The notes: generated by a model not told the origin, from the letters alone. Positions 8,248-17,490 are shown, numbered from the stretch's first letter. The stretch: 51,705 nucleotides of DNA from a gamma proteobacterium symbiont of Ctena orbiculata (GCA_003058495.1 QBVC01000037.1:1-51705), one strand, 5' to 3'. Numbers and translations: made by a program.

Positions 8248-10083
8248 TTATTGAGAAAGGGCCAGCTGCCAGTTTGCACGATCCTGCCCGTAGCTGCGTA
8301 GTGCCTGCAGGATCTGTTGCTTTCGCTTCTCCCGATGCCGGGTTGATTCGAGCAACCTGTATCCCGGTGATTGTTCGCCGAAGTTATGTGCCATGTTGTT
8401 CATGAAGCATCGGAAATTGTTGACTGCTGGGGCGGCCTCTTGTCTCTGCCACCACCAGCTGTGGTGGTCTTCGAAGTGTTGTTCAAGGGTCTCAAGTCTC
8501 ACCATGATCTCTTTGTGTATCTCCCTGTAGCGATTCAGCATGGCCGATTCGGTGTCGTCCAGAATACCCTGCATACGCTCGTCGCTCAGTGGGTGTTGGG
8601 GGTAGCCGGCTGCGATCAATCCCTGCAGGGTGAACAGCATGATATCGCCGAAGAACTGACGTTCGAACTCAGCTGAAATATCGATGTCCGATTTCGCTTT
8701 GTCGATGCCGGCCCTGAATTCGGATTCTCCCGTCTCGTCATGGGTGCGTCTATGCATCAACGGCAGATTGGCGGAGACGAAGCGATCGCCCAGCTCCGAT
8801 TGCATGATCCGTCCCAGCTGCGGACCGGCCATGCGCAGCTTTAAATCCGCAAAGGGAATGAAGTAGTTCAGCGCCTTGGGGCTGATGACAAAGTTACCCG
8901 TGTAGAGGGTGCGGGCGGGGGTGAGTTGATCCGCTGCCGCCGTGCATTCATAGTGGTTTTGGCGGGTAGGGTGTACGCCGTCGAAAAAGCGGTTCAAAAG
9001 ACCGGAAAAGTCGTTGAGACAAGCCAGCAGATCGTGCTCTTCCTGCAACCGGCATAGATACCTGAAGGCCTCACCGGGGGGTTGGAAACCAAACAGATCC
9101 GCCATGTCGTGATAGGCGGCATCGCCCCCTCCACTTTTCGGCTGCTGATGGAAAGGACAGCTCACGTGGGGTCTATGTTCGGCGATATCGGAGACGAACC
9201 CCAATAGATCCTGCAGGAAGTTACCCGCCATCACCGCCGGCGATACCGGCGGGTCCCCGACCACCTTGCCGGTCAGTACCAGGGTTTCGCTGCTGGAGAA
9301 TATGCGCTCGAGCCGGTGAAAGTAGTTGATTGCATGGATCCCATCGCTATGACTCAGGGTGTTCACCCGGAACTCCTGATCGCTGTCGATGAACCAGATC
9401 AGTGTGCGCTCATCGTCACCAATGAGCCGCTTCAGTTTCAGGTAGCTTAAGTTGCGGGTGATGGAGGCGCCTTTGTGGTGGAAAGCCGCGGCCGGATGGT
9501 TGCCGACGATGGTGGTCAATCTTTCCCGCTGACAGCTGCTAAGTAGATCGAGTTGCTGCAATTGTTCTTGTGGACCGAAATAGAGGGTTTCGAGTCCCAG
9601 TCGGGTGAATTGCTCCGTTCTCTCTTTGGTCCGATCCCTGTTGCCGGGCTCCTTGCTGTCATCGGCGATCACCACGGCTATCTTCCGATAGTTACCCTCG
9701 ACCTGACCGCCGTAGGCGAAATGGCGGCAGAGGCCGAGCAGGCTCTGCAGGCAAGTCTGCAGCTGCTGCGGCCTGTCGGCGACGGGTATTACGACAATGA
9801 AGCGGTATCGGTTGTCGTTCCCCTGGTCTCTGATCAGTGACTCCATTTCGAGAAACAGCCGGCGGTGGAGATCGAGCAGCTCCCGGGGATAATCACTCTG
9901 CTGCATCTCCTGTTCGAGAAACAGGGTTGCCCTGTCGATGAGTTCGATCAGAGAAGTTGTGTTGGCGCTGCAGGGCTCACCGGCTCTCATTCTCTGCCAG
10001 CGCCCGCTGATCTCCTGCAGCGATGAACGGGAATCGAACTTATTGAAGAAGTCGTGCAGGGCTTGTGTTCTATCCAACGTCAT
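8248..10083 (-). CDS. Large GT2-like glycosyltransferase-domain protein
   Basis: The 611-residue protein contains a GT-A nucleotide-sugar fold. RFIVVIPVADRPQQLQTCLQ (about 94-113) gives the first strand and helix, IAVVIADDSKE (about 135-145) the next strand, and LIWFIDSDQEF (about 228-238) the metal-binding DxD (D233-S-D235). About 90 residues precede the domain. More than 350 follow it, including a predicted helical tail rich in Glu and Arg, which is long for a simple family-2 enzyme. No membrane segment is evident, so it should be cytosolic or peripheral. Its gene is 24 bases after the ThDP enzyme and 2 bases before the sulfotransferase. The donor and acceptor cannot be predicted. Confidence 0.75.
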   Translation of the reverse strand: MTLDRTQALHDFFNKFDSRSSLQEISGRWQRMRAGEPCSANTTSLIELIDRATLFLEQEMQQSDYPRELLDLHRRLFLEMESLIRDQGNDNRYRFIVVIPVADRPQQLQTCLQSLLGLCRHFAYGGQVEGNYRKIAVVIADDSKEPGNRDRTKERTEQFTRLGLETLYFGPQEQLQQLDLLSSCQRERLTTIVGNHPAAAFHHKGASITRNLSYLKLKRLIGDDERTLIWFIDSDQEFRVNTLSHSDGIHAINYFHRLERIFSSSETLVLTGKVVGDPPVSPAVMAGNFLQDLLGFVSDIAEHRPHVSCPFHQQPKSGGGDAAYHDMADLFGFQPPGEAFRYLCRLQEEHDLLACLNDFSGLLNRFFDGVHPTRQNHYECTAAADQLTPARTLYTGNFVISPKALNYFIPFADLKLRMAGPQLGRIMQSELGDRFVSANLPLMHRRTHDETGESEFRAGIDKAKSDIDISAEFERQFFGDIMLFTLQGLIAAGYPQHPLSDERMQGILDDTESAMLNRYREIHKEIMVRLETLEQHFEDHHSWWWQRQEAAPAVNNFRCFMNNMAHNFGEQSPGYRLLESTRHREKRKQQILQALRSYGQDRANWQLALSQ

Positions 10084-10107
10084 CCTCTGTCGTTATCAGC
10101 CGGGAGT

Positions 10108-11775
10108 TCAGCGCTTGGAGGAGTAGTTGGGAAAGGCATCCTTGTCGATGCCGATATCGATCAGGTTGATTGCCTCTTCCAGATCGTACTCTTGGAAAAG
10201 CTGGTCCAGGTCCCGGGTCGTCGTCACCCGCTTGTAGTTGATGCCGAAGGAGCGCGCGAGTTGGCTGTAGTCGGGATTGACGAAATCGCAGTTGATGAAG
10301 CGCTGTTGGTAGAGCTGGTGCTGGTTTTTCCGGATCAGCCCCATGGTGCCGTTGTTGAAGAGGACGATGTTCAGCGGCTGCCGGTAGTTGACTGCTGTCA
10401 TGATCTCCATGCAGCACATCTGGAATCCGCCGTCGCCGAGAATGGCGAAGGTGGGTCTCCGCAGGGAGAACTGGGCGCCGATGGCGGCGGGTATGGCATG
10501 CCCCAGGGAGGAGATGCCGGAGTTGGGGAAATACCGGTTGCCACTGGAGACCTCGTAGAAGTTCTGGGCGAAAATGATGTTGTCATCGAAGACCCGTATC
10601 CCCGCCGGGTATTCCGCCGCCAATCTCTTGAAGAAGGCCTCGGCGAGGGAGAAGCCCGATTTGAAGATGTTGTAGTCGCCATCGGCGGATGACTTGAGAT
10701 CGGTGATCCTGCCGACGGTTTCGGATTGGCCGCTCTCAAGCCTCGGGTTGGCGCGCAGTCTTCCCAGGAGCGCGTTGAGCACTTCGCCGATATCGCCGCA
10801 GATGGCGAGTTCGGCATCGAAGACCTTCCGCAGTTGCTGGGGATCGCTGTCGATCTGGATGATCTTGCGCGCGCCCAGCAGGGCGTCGTCCCAAAGATAG
10901 CTGGTGCGCTCGTTGAAAGCGGCGCCGAGAACGATCAGCAGGTCGCACTTCTCGACGATGTATTTGTAGGCGTTGCCGCTCGAGGTTACCCCCAGACTGC
11001 CGAGGGAGAGCGGGGACTGTTCGCTGACGACCCCCTTCCCTTTGAGGCTCGAGGCGACCGGAAGCTGCAGCAGACGGCTCAGTTCGGAGACCGACTCCCT
11101 GGCATCTGAACGGATAGCCCCGTATCCGGCGACGATGACCGGCTGTTTGGCCTTGAGAAGCAGATCGCAAAATCGGTCCAGCAGGGTTCCGTCCACCGGA
11201 TTGAAGCGTGGCGCCGAGTCGATCGTCAGGTCGTCGAGCAGGGCTTCGTCGATCAGTTCACTCTGCACATTGAAGGGGATGCTCAGCAACACGGGCCCCG
11301 GAATGGGCGCCAGCAGCGCCTTGCTCGCCTGAATCAGGACCTGGGGAAGATAGTCGGTTCTCTCCACCGCCTTGGCGTATCGGGTGATCGGCCTGAAAAG
11401 CGCGGTCTGGTCGATGCTGCCGCCTTCGCCTGAGCTCTCCTGCAGGCCGCCCTTGCCGAAGATATAGGTGGGTGCTTCGCCGGTGATGGCGATTACCGGC
11501 TGTCTGTCCGCATGGGCGTTGGCGATGCCGGTGATCAGATTGGTGGCGCCGGGTCCGGCGGTGGCGATGCAGGCGGCGACCTTGGCCGAGGCCTTCGCAT
11601 AACCCCCGGCCATGAATGCCGCGCCCTGTTCGTGTTTCGCCAGGATGCTCTGGATGGTTGAATCGTAGAGGGCGTCATAGATCGGCAGGATATGGGCGCC
11701 AGGCATGCCGAAAATGGCATCTATACCCATGCGTTCCAGATATCTGACGATAAATTCACTGACTTTTATCTTCAT
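10108..11775 (-). CDS. IlvB-like thiamine-diphosphate-dependent enzyme
   Basis: The 555-residue protein has the three-domain acetolactate-synthase architecture. The N-terminal PYR domain carries the catalytic glutamate (KHEQGAAFMAGGYA, E49) and the GPGATNL loop. A central Rossmann-like domain follows, then the C-terminal PP domain with GDG (447-449) and NN (474-475) binding ThDP and magnesium. No regulatory ilvN subunit is nearby. The partner genes encode a glycosyltransferase and a sulfotransferase, so it is probably not the biosynthetic IlvB. It may make or break a carbon-carbon bond on a 2-keto acid for a specialised product. I place the start at the ATG at 11775 (MKIKVSEFIVRYLERMG), where homology begins; a longer in-frame extension to 11886 looks non-coding. 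Confidence 0.82.
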   Translation of the reverse strand: MKIKVSEFIVRYLERMGIDAIFGMPGAHILPIYDALYDSTIQSILAKHEQGAAFMAGGYAKASAKVAACIATAGPGATNLITGIANAHADRQPVIAITGEAPTYIFGKGGLQESSGEGGSIDQTALFRPITRYAKAVERTDYLPQVLIQASKALLAPIPGPVLLSIPFNVQSELIDEALLDDLTIDSAPRFNPVDGTLLDRFCDLLLKAKQPVIVAGYGAIRSDARESVSELSRLLQLPVASSLKGKGVVSEQSPLSLGSLGVTSSGNAYKYIVEKCDLLIVLGAAFNERTSYLWDDALLGARKIIQIDSDPQQLRKVFDAELAICGDIGEVLNALLGRLRANPRLESGQSETVGRITDLKSSADGDYNIFKSGFSLAEAFFKRLAAEYPAGIRVFDDNIIFAQNFYEVSSGNRYFPNSGISSLGHAIPAAIGAQFSLRRPTFAILGDGGFQMCCMEIMTAVNYRQPLNIVLFNNGTMGLIRKNQHQLYQQRFINCDFVNPDYSQLARSFGINYKRVTTTRDLDQLFQEYDLEEAINLIDIGIDKDAFPNYSSKR

Positions 11776-11945
11776 CAAACTGCATTTATACGGACAGGCC
11801 GGGTTGCGCCCGCCGATCGGGCAGTTTGCAACCGCAGCTTGCCTTTTATTGAGACGCAAGAGCGCTGAGGATAGCCAGATTCCCAACCAATGTCATCCTG
11901 GCGCTGCCGCTCAAGCGGGGTCCGTGGTGCGGGGAGGGTAGTGCT

Positions 11946-13142
11946 TCAGCCGCTCCCCGGGGAAGAGAAAACAAGGCGGCTCTCGCGGCCTATGGCGGGT
12001 ACTTTCGGCACCAGCAGGGAGAGGCTGAAGGAGATCGCCGCCATGGCCGCGCCGGCGAGAAAGACCAGGGCCGGAGAACTGAGCCAGACGATGCCGAAGA
12101 GCGCGGGGATGATCACCGCCGCGATATGGTTGATGGAGAAGCTGACGCCGGCGGTGGAGGCGATATCCTCCGTCGCGGCAATCTTCTGGAAGTAGGTCTT
12201 GAGGGCGATGGCCATGGCGAAAAAGAGGTGATCGATGATATAGAGCACGGCGGCGATCCAGGCTGTCTCCACCAGTGCGTAACCGCAAAACACCAGGATC
12301 AGGCCCGCATATTCGATCAGCAGCGCGCGACGCTCGCCGATGCGGCCGATCAGGCGGCCGATGCGCGGCGCCACAAAGACGTTGATGCCGGCGTTGATCA
12401 GGAAGAGCAGCGCTATCTGGGAAACCGAGAAGCCGAACTTCTCCACCATCAGAAAGCCGGCGAACACGATGAATATCTGGCGCCGCGCCCCGGACATGAA
12501 GGTGAGCGTGTAGTAGAGCCAGTAGCGCTTGCGAAACACCATGTGCTTGTGCTGCTCCGTCTTCTGCGGGAAGAGCGGAAAGCCCAGCCAGGCGATCAGC
12601 ACGATCAGCAGGGTCAGTCCCCCCATGATCAAGTAGATCAACGGGTAGTCGAGCTGCAGCTGGTCGTCGAACAGCCAGATCAGGGCGAAGGTCAGAATCG
12701 AGGCGAATGAGCCCGCGGCGATCAGGCGTCCGAGGGTCTCCGGTGTTCGCGCCTTGTCGATCCACTGCAGGGCGAGGGAGGTCTGCAGGGTTTCGTAGTA
12801 GTGAAAGCCGATGGACATGATCACGGTGGTGATATAGAGCCCCGCCACCGAGGGAAAGAGCCCGGTAACCGCGGTGCCCAGGCCGAGCAGCGCCAGGGCG
12901 AGATAGGCCAGGCGCTGCTCGCGGATCAGCAGCAGCAGGAACACCACCCCGAAGGCGAGGAAACCGGGGATCTCGCGCAGGCTCTGCAGGATGCCGATCT
13001 CCCTGCCGCTGAATGCGGCGCGCTCGATGGCAAAGTTGTTCAACAGGGTCATCCAGGCCGCATGGCTGAGGGGCACGGCGATGGCCATCAACAGCAGCAG
13101 AAACTGGGGTCGCTGGATTGCAGAGAGTCTGGTGTTTTCCAT
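11946..13142 (-). CDS. Major facilitator superfamily transporter
   Basis: With the start at 13142 (MENTRLSAIQRPQFLLLL) the protein has 398 residues and about 12 hydrophobic segments. A hydrophilic central loop (FPLFPQKTEQHKHMVFRKRY) separates the two six-helix halves. Positively charged RIGRLIGRIGERR resembles the MFS motif A between helices. No substrate signature is recognisable. The gene is divergent from an AraC-type regulator with only about 44 bases between the starts, suggesting regulator control. It lies 170 bases upstream of the ThDP/glycosyltransferase/sulfotransferase genes on the same strand, so it may be the transporter for that block. An alternative start at 13193 would overlap the AraC gene and seems less likely. 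Confidence 0.85.
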   Translation of the reverse strand: MENTRLSAIQRPQFLLLLMAIAVPLSHAAWMTLLNNFAIERAAFSGREIGILQSLREIPGFLAFGVVFLLLLIREQRLAYLALALLGLGTAVTGLFPSVAGLYITTVIMSIGFHYYETLQTSLALQWIDKARTPETLGRLIAAGSFASILTFALIWLFDDQLQLDYPLIYLIMGGLTLLIVLIAWLGFPLFPQKTEQHKHMVFRKRYWLYYTLTFMSGARRQIFIVFAGFLMVEKFGFSVSQIALLFLINAGINVFVAPRIGRLIGRIGERRALLIEYAGLILVFCGYALVETAWIAAVLYIIDHLFFAMAIALKTYFQKIAATEDIASTAGVSFSINHIAAVIIPALFGIVWLSSPALVFLAGAAMAAISFSLSLLVPKVPAIGRESRLVFSSPGSG

Positions 13143-13186
13143 AAGTGAGATTATGGGCCAGTTTTTGTTGGCGCAATAGCTATAAT

Positions 13187-14017
13187 ATGACAATGAATAT
13201 CGAAAAAAAGACAGTCGATCCCAACACCCATGTGGGTCATGTCATCGATCCGCAACGTCCCGTCCTCTCTGTCTCCACGGAGAGGCGGGGTATGGAGCTG
13301 GTGACCCGGCACGCCCATCTGCGGGGGCAGCTGCTCTACGCGATTCGTGGCGTCATGCGGGCGACCACCGACAAGGGGGCCTGGCTGGTGCCGCCGGCGC
13401 AGGCGGTCTGGATCCCCCCCGGGGTGATGCATGAGGTGGAGATGACCCAGCCGGTATCGCTGCGCTCGATCTATATCGATCCCGCCTATGTCGATGGGCT
13501 GCCCGGGCGCTGCAGCGTGTTGAGGATGACCCCGCTGCTGCGTGCGCTGATCCTGGAGGCGAGCCAGATCGGCAATCACTATCCCGCGGACAGCCCGGCG
13601 TGGCGATTGATGATGGTGATCGTGGATCAGCTGCAAAAGATCGAGCAGTTCCCCTTCCATCTGCCGTTTTCGGATGAACCGCGGATCCGCAAAATCATCG
13701 ATGCCCTGGTGGCCGATCCCGCGGACAGGCTGACCCTGGCACAGTGGGCGATGCGGGTGGGGGCCAGCGAGCGCACCCTGGGACGGTTGTTTCTGAAACA
13801 CCTGGGAATGAGCTTTGGCGGCTGGCGGCGACGCCTGCGACTGCTCGAAGCCATGGACAGGCTGGCGGAAGGCGTCTCGGTCAACGAGGTGGCATTCGAG
13901 CTGGGCTATGCAAGCCCAAGCGCCTTTATCGCCATGTTCCGGGAAAACCTGGGCGACTCCCCGGCCCGCTTTTTCAATGAGAGCAACCGCCACCCCCTGC
14001 CCACCGCCCGGGAATAG
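13187..14017 (+). CDS. AraC-family transcriptional regulator with N-terminal cupin domain
   Basis: The 276-residue protein begins MTMNIEKKTVDPNTHVGHVI. An N-terminal cupin-like sensor (about 25-105) includes LVTRHAHLRGQLLYAIRG and VWIPPGVMHEVEM, with the His residues typical of the AraC-binding fold. The C-terminal tandem helix-turn-helix (about 170-265) includes LTLAQWAMRVGASERTLGRL and VNEVAFELGYASPSAFIAMF, the most conserved AraC box. It faces the MFS transporter gene, a classic local regulator-transporter arrangement. The start lies immediately downstream of a TATAAT (13181-13186), so either that is not the promoter or the real start is a later ATG such as MELVTRHAH. The effector is unknown. 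Confidence 0.88.
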   Translation: MTMNIEKKTVDPNTHVGHVIDPQRPVLSVSTERRGMELVTRHAHLRGQLLYAIRGVMRATTDKGAWLVPPAQAVWIPPGVMHEVEMTQPVSLRSIYIDPAYVDGLPGRCSVLRMTPLLRALILEASQIGNHYPADSPAWRLMMVIVDQLQKIEQFPFHLPFSDEPRIRKIIDALVADPADRLTLAQWAMRVGASERTLGRLFLKHLGMSFGGWRRRLRLLEAMDRLAEGVSVNEVAFELGYASPSAFIAMFRENLGDSPARFFNESNRHPLPTARE

Positions 14018-14040
14018 GGGGCGCTGATCCGCTTGCGGTG

Positions 14041-14069
14041 TTGGCTTTATGACAGGCATGGTTTATCAT
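14041..14069 (+). promoter_or_regulatory. Candidate sigma-70 promoter of rpoZ
   Basis: TTGGCT (14041-14046), a 17-base spacer and TATCAT (14064-14069) lie 62 bases before the rpoZ ATG. The match to consensus is moderate, but this is the only plausible pair in the 114-base gap after the AraC gene. Confidence 0.35.
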
Positions 14070-14131
14070 CTCTCTCCTTTTATCAGCCTCGAGCCAAATA
14101 AATAGCGTTTGGCCGTTCCTGGAGAACACCA

Positions 14132-14404
14132 ATGGCACGCGTCACAGTTGAAGATTGCATGGACTATGTGGACAACCGTTTCGATCTGGTTCTGCTGGCC
14201 ACCAAACGGGCGCGTCAACTGGTCAACGGCGTCGAGCCGCTGCTTCCCTGGGAGAACGACAAACCCACGGTGATGGCCCTGCGCGAGATTGCCGAAGGCC
14301 TGATCTCCCACAGCGACATGGAGAAGCAGGAGGCCGAGGAGGATCTGGTGGTGGATGAGGCGATGATGGATATCGACATCACCCCCATCGATCCCGCCAG
14401 CTGA
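14132..14404 (+). CDS. rpoZ: RNA polymerase omega subunit
   Basis: The 90-residue protein begins [20 protein letters not shown] and contains ATKRARQL and [13 protein letters not shown], the core omega motifs that clamp the beta-prime C-terminus. It helps polymerase assembly and, in E. coli, contributes to a ppGpp-binding site. It stands just upstream of spoT, the standard gammaproteobacterial pair. The guanylate kinase gene gmk, normally just upstream, is not here; an AraC regulator occupies that side. The acidic C-terminal tail ([16 protein letters not shown]) is usual for the family. The ribosome site is GGAG, 8 bases before the ATG. The 250 bases between rpoZ and spoT hold no gene. Confidence 0.96.
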   Translation: MARVTVEDCMDYVDNRFDLVLLATKRARQLVNGVEPLLPWENDKPTVMALREIAEGLISHSDMEKQEAEEDLVVDEAMMDIDITPIDPAS

Positions 14405-14655
14405 TAATCCATAGACTCTCTGCGGAAACCCATTTCCCGAATGGCCGCCGTCCGGCCGCCACTCCACAGCTTAGCGCTTGCAACCGAAGGCTGAATAGGC
14501 ACAGAATCGCTTCTGATGCCCGGTCTGTTTCTTGACCCGTTCAACCTGTTGGGAGAAGCTGCATCACAATACCCTACGCCGATATCGGCACAAGCCAGAT
14601 AGAATCAGGTAAAAGGCCGATGCAGAATCGAGCAAGCGCGACATCGGAGTGGCGA

Positions 14656-16827
14656 ATGAGCAACCCCTTAGGCAAACTGGAGGAAGATCAGGAGACCCCG
14701 CGTTTCCTCATCAGCGACCTCTGTGCCTATCTCGAGGCTTACCTCTCCGCGGAACATATCCGTGAGGTCTATCGGGCCTATCTGTTCGGCGCCGAAGCCC
14801 ACGTGGGGCAGCATCGCAAGACCGGGGAGCCCTATATCTACCACCCGGTTGCGGTGGCGCGCATTCTGGCCGATATGCGCATGGATTATAAGTGCCTGAT
14901 GGCGGCGATCCTGCACGATGTCATCGAGGATACACCGACCGCCAAGGAGCAGCTCGCGGATACCTTCGACAGCGAGATCGCGGAGCTGGTGGACGGCGTC
15001 AGCAAGCTCTCGAAGATCGACTTCAACTCCCAGGCGGAGGCCCAGGCCGCCAGTCTGCGCAAGATGCTGCTGGCGATGACCAAGGATATCCGGGTGATTC
15101 TGATCAAGCTTGCCGATCGCCTGCACAACATGCGCACCCTGGGTGTGATGAAGCCCGAAAAGTCGCGGCGCATCGCCAAGGAGACCCTGGATATCTTCGC
15201 CCCCATCGCCAACCGCCTGGGTATCAACAGCATGCGTCTGGAGTTGGAGGAGCTGGGTTTCGCCGCCTACTGGCCGATGCGCTACCGGGCGTTGAAGAGC
15301 GCGGTAACCGATGCCCGGGGCCACCATCGCGAACTGGTGGAGAACGTGGAGTCGGCGATCCGCGCCCGGATCGAACAGGAAGAGATCATGGGGCAGGTCT
15401 TCGGCAGGCAGAAGCATCTCTACAGCATCTATAAAAAGATGCTCAACAAGAAGGTGAGCTTTTCCGAGGTGGTGGACGTGTTCGCCTTTCGCATCGTGGT
15501 CGATGCGGTGGATACCTGCTACCGGGTGCTGGGGGTGGTGCACAACCTCTACAAGCCGATGCCGGGCCGCTTCAAGGACTATATCGCGATCCCCAAGGCC
15601 AATGGTTATCAATCGCTGCACACCGTGCTCTTCGGCCCCCAGGGGATCCCCATCGAGATCCAGATCCGCACCGAGGAGATGGACAAGCTGGCGGAATCGG
15701 GCATCGCGGCCCACTGGATGTACAAGACCGGCGAGGCGAGCGGTCAATGGGTCAAGTCCCGGGCCTCGGACTGGCTGCAGAACCTGCTGGAGATGCAGCA
15801 GGGGGTGGGCGACTCGGTGGAGTTTCTCGAGCACGTCAAGGTCGATCTGTTTCCCGACGAGGTCTACGTGTTCACCCCGCGGGGTCGGATCATGGTACTG
15901 CCGAAGGGCGCCACGGTGGTCGATTTCGCCTACAGCGTCCATACCGATGTGGGCAATACCTGTGTCGCCGCGCGGGTCGACCGGCGCCTGGTGCCCCTGC
16001 GCACCCGCCTGCACAACGGCCAGACCGTGGAGATCATCAACTCCGAAACCGCGGGTCCCAGCCCGGCCTGGCTCAACTTCGTGGTGACCGGAAAGGCGCG
16101 CGCCAATATCCGCTCCTATCTGAAGAACCTCAAGACCCAGGAGGCGATCAGCCTGGGCAGGCGCCTGCTGGAGCGCGAACTCAATCTGGTCTCACTGACC
16201 CTCGATCAGGTCGAGCAGGAACAGATCGATCAGCTGTTGGGCGAGTTCCGCCTGGAGAAGCTGGAGGATCTGCTTGCGGGTATCGCGCTGGGCAACCACA
16301 TGCCGATGCTCGTCGCCCGCAGACTGGCGGGCGAGGAGCTGACGCCACAGACAGCCGACTCGGGTCAGCAGCAGGAACCCCCCTCGGGTTCGTTGGCGAT
16401 CAAAGGGACCGAGGGCATGGTGGTGAATTTCGCCAAGTGCTGCCGACCGATACCGGATGACCCCATTGTCGGCGTCTTCAATCCGGGGACCGGAATCGTC
16501 ATCCACCGCCAGGGCTGTCCGAACCTGGGGGACTATAAAAAGCACGGTCACAAATGGATCGAGGCGGAATGGGAAGGGGAGGTGGAAGGCGAGTTCGCCA
16601 CCATGATCCGCGTCGAATCGGGCAATCAGAGGGGGGTGCTGGCCTCCGTTGCCTCGGTCATCTCGCAACAGGGTTCGAATATCGAACATGTGGGTTCCGA
16701 GGAGCGGGACGGTCTCTCCTCCACCATGGTCTTCGTCATCACCGTGAAGAACCGGCAGCATCTGGCGAGGATACTGCGGCATGTGCGTTCCCTGCCCTCG
16801 GTGATGCGCATCAACAGAGTTAAATAG
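14656..16827 (+). CDS. spoT: Bifunctional (p)ppGpp synthetase/hydrolase
   Basis: The 723-residue RelA/SpoT-type protein has an intact N-terminal HD hydrolase (H63, H87-D88 and E91-D92 in YIYHPVAVA and ILHDVIEDT). A synthetase domain follows (FAFRIVVDAVDTCYRVLGVV; GRFKDYIAIPKANGYQSLHT). Then come a TGS domain (VYVFTPRGRIMVLPKGATVV), the conserved-Cys region (NFAKCCRPIPDDPIVG) and a C-terminal ACT domain (RVESGNQRGVLASVASVISQ). The intact HD residues make it a SpoT-type bifunctional enzyme rather than a RelA synthetase. It sets the stringent-response alarmone level in the cytoplasm. I prefer the ATG at 14656 because GGAG lies 6 bases upstream; an in-frame ATG at 14620 would add 12 residues. Confidence 0.95.
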   Translation: MSNPLGKLEEDQETPRFLISDLCAYLEAYLSAEHIREVYRAYLFGAEAHVGQHRKTGEPYIYHPVAVARILADMRMDYKCLMAAILHDVIEDTPTAKEQLADTFDSEIAELVDGVSKLSKIDFNSQAEAQAASLRKMLLAMTKDIRVILIKLADRLHNMRTLGVMKPEKSRRIAKETLDIFAPIANRLGINSMRLELEELGFAAYWPMRYRALKSAVTDARGHHRELVENVESAIRARIEQEEIMGQVFGRQKHLYSIYKKMLNKKVSFSEVVDVFAFRIVVDAVDTCYRVLGVVHNLYKPMPGRFKDYIAIPKANGYQSLHTVLFGPQGIPIEIQIRTEEMDKLAESGIAAHWMYKTGEASGQWVKSRASDWLQNLLEMQQGVGDSVEFLEHVKVDLFPDEVYVFTPRGRIMVLPKGATVVDFAYSVHTDVGNTCVAARVDRRLVPLRTRLHNGQTVEIINSETAGPSPAWLNFVVTGKARANIRSYLKNLKTQEAISLGRRLLERELNLVSLTLDQVEQEQIDQLLGEFRLEKLEDLLAGIALGNHMPMLVARRLAGEELTPQTADSGQQQEPPSGSLAIKGTEGMVVNFAKCCRPIPDDPIVGVFNPGTGIVIHRQGCPNLGDYKKHGHKWIEAEWEGEVEGEFATMIRVESGNQRGVLASVASVISQQGSNIEHVGSEERDGLSSTMVFVITVKNRQHLARILRHVRSLPSVMRINRVK

Positions 16828-16835
16828 GAATTATG

Positions 16836-16958
16836 AATTTTGAATGTTGAATTTTGAATTATTGTTGTGTTCGCAAGGCTCACACTTTTTTAATATCAAC
16901 AGATGTGTGCGAAGCACACGCAAAACAATTCAAAATTCAAAATTCAACATTCAAAATT
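16836..16958. repeat. 123-bp AT-rich inverted-repeat element between spoT and ridA
   Basis: The outer arms, 16836-16860 and 16934-16958, are perfect 25-base inverted repeats built from GAATTTT/GAATGTT units of about 8 bases. Inside lie a second, imperfect dyad (GTGT...CACAC near 16867-16885) and a perfect hairpin, GTGTGC-GAA-GCACAC (16905-16919). The core of that hairpin is GCGAAGC. The element begins 9 bases after the spoT stop and ends about 20 bases before ridA, so its transcript would fold strongly and could end or protect the spoT message. No open reading frame is present. It is non-autonomous if mobile. Confidence 0.85.
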
Positions 16959-16978
16959 AACAAAACTGGAGTTTAACA

Positions 16979-17362
16979 ATGAGCCGCGAAATCATCCGCA
17001 CCGACCAGGCCCCACAGGCCATAGGCACCTACTCCCAGGGGGTCAGGGTTGGCGATACGGTCTATCTTTCCGGTCAGATACCCCTGGTGCCGGAGACCAT
17101 GGAGATGGTGGATGGCGATATGGAACAGCAGATCCGCCGTGTTTTCGACAACCTGCAGGCGGTGGCCAGGGCAGCCGGGGGCAGTCTTGGGGATGTTGTT
17201 AAGTTGAATGTCTTCCTTACCGACCTGGAACATTTTCCCGTGGTCAATCAGGTGATGGCCGACTATTTCTCCGAGCCCTATCCCGCCCGCGCCGCGATCG
17301 GTGTGGCGGCGCTGCCAAAGGATGCGGGGGTGGAGATGGATGCGGTTATGCAGTTTGAGTGA
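16979..17362 (+). CDS. ridA: RidA-family enamine/imine deaminase
   Basis: The 127-residue protein hydrolyses reactive 2-aminoacrylate and related enamines released by PLP enzymes such as threonine dehydratase. Family motifs are [20 protein letters not shown] (8-27), [16 protein letters not shown] (29-44), [20 protein letters not shown], and [20 protein letters not shown] with the carboxylate-binding R104 (R105 in E. coli RidA). Length is typical. Its position downstream of spoT is common in gammaproteobacteria. The ATG follows TGGAGTTTAACA, a good ribosome site. A 25-bp inverted-repeat element separates it from spoT, so the two may be uncoupled here. Confidence 0.94.
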   Translation: MSREIIRTDQAPQAIGTYSQGVRVGDTVYLSGQIPLVPETMEMVDGDMEQQIRRVFDNLQAVARAAGGSLGDVVKLNVFLTDLEHFPVVNQVMADYFSEPYPARAAIGVAALPKDAGVEMDAVMQFE

Positions 17363-17490
17363 TGATTCGTGATTTTCGCCTATGATTAGCATCATATGGC
17401 AACAGTTCGCCCAGGGCCGATTGGGTGAGGTTTATCAGGTCCTCTCATTGAACTGCTTGCTGAGGAGTGATTAGCGCTAAGGCGGATAAA

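Noticed and set aside
10108-11775. Sulfoacetaldehyde acetyltransferase (Xsc)
   Set aside because: Tempting next to sulfur genes, but no Xsc-specific motif was recognised, so only a general ThDP-enzyme call is justified.
13143-13193. Alternative upstream start of the MFS gene (MSYYSYCANKN)
   Set aside because: It would overlap the divergent AraC gene and add a non-hydrophobic leader.
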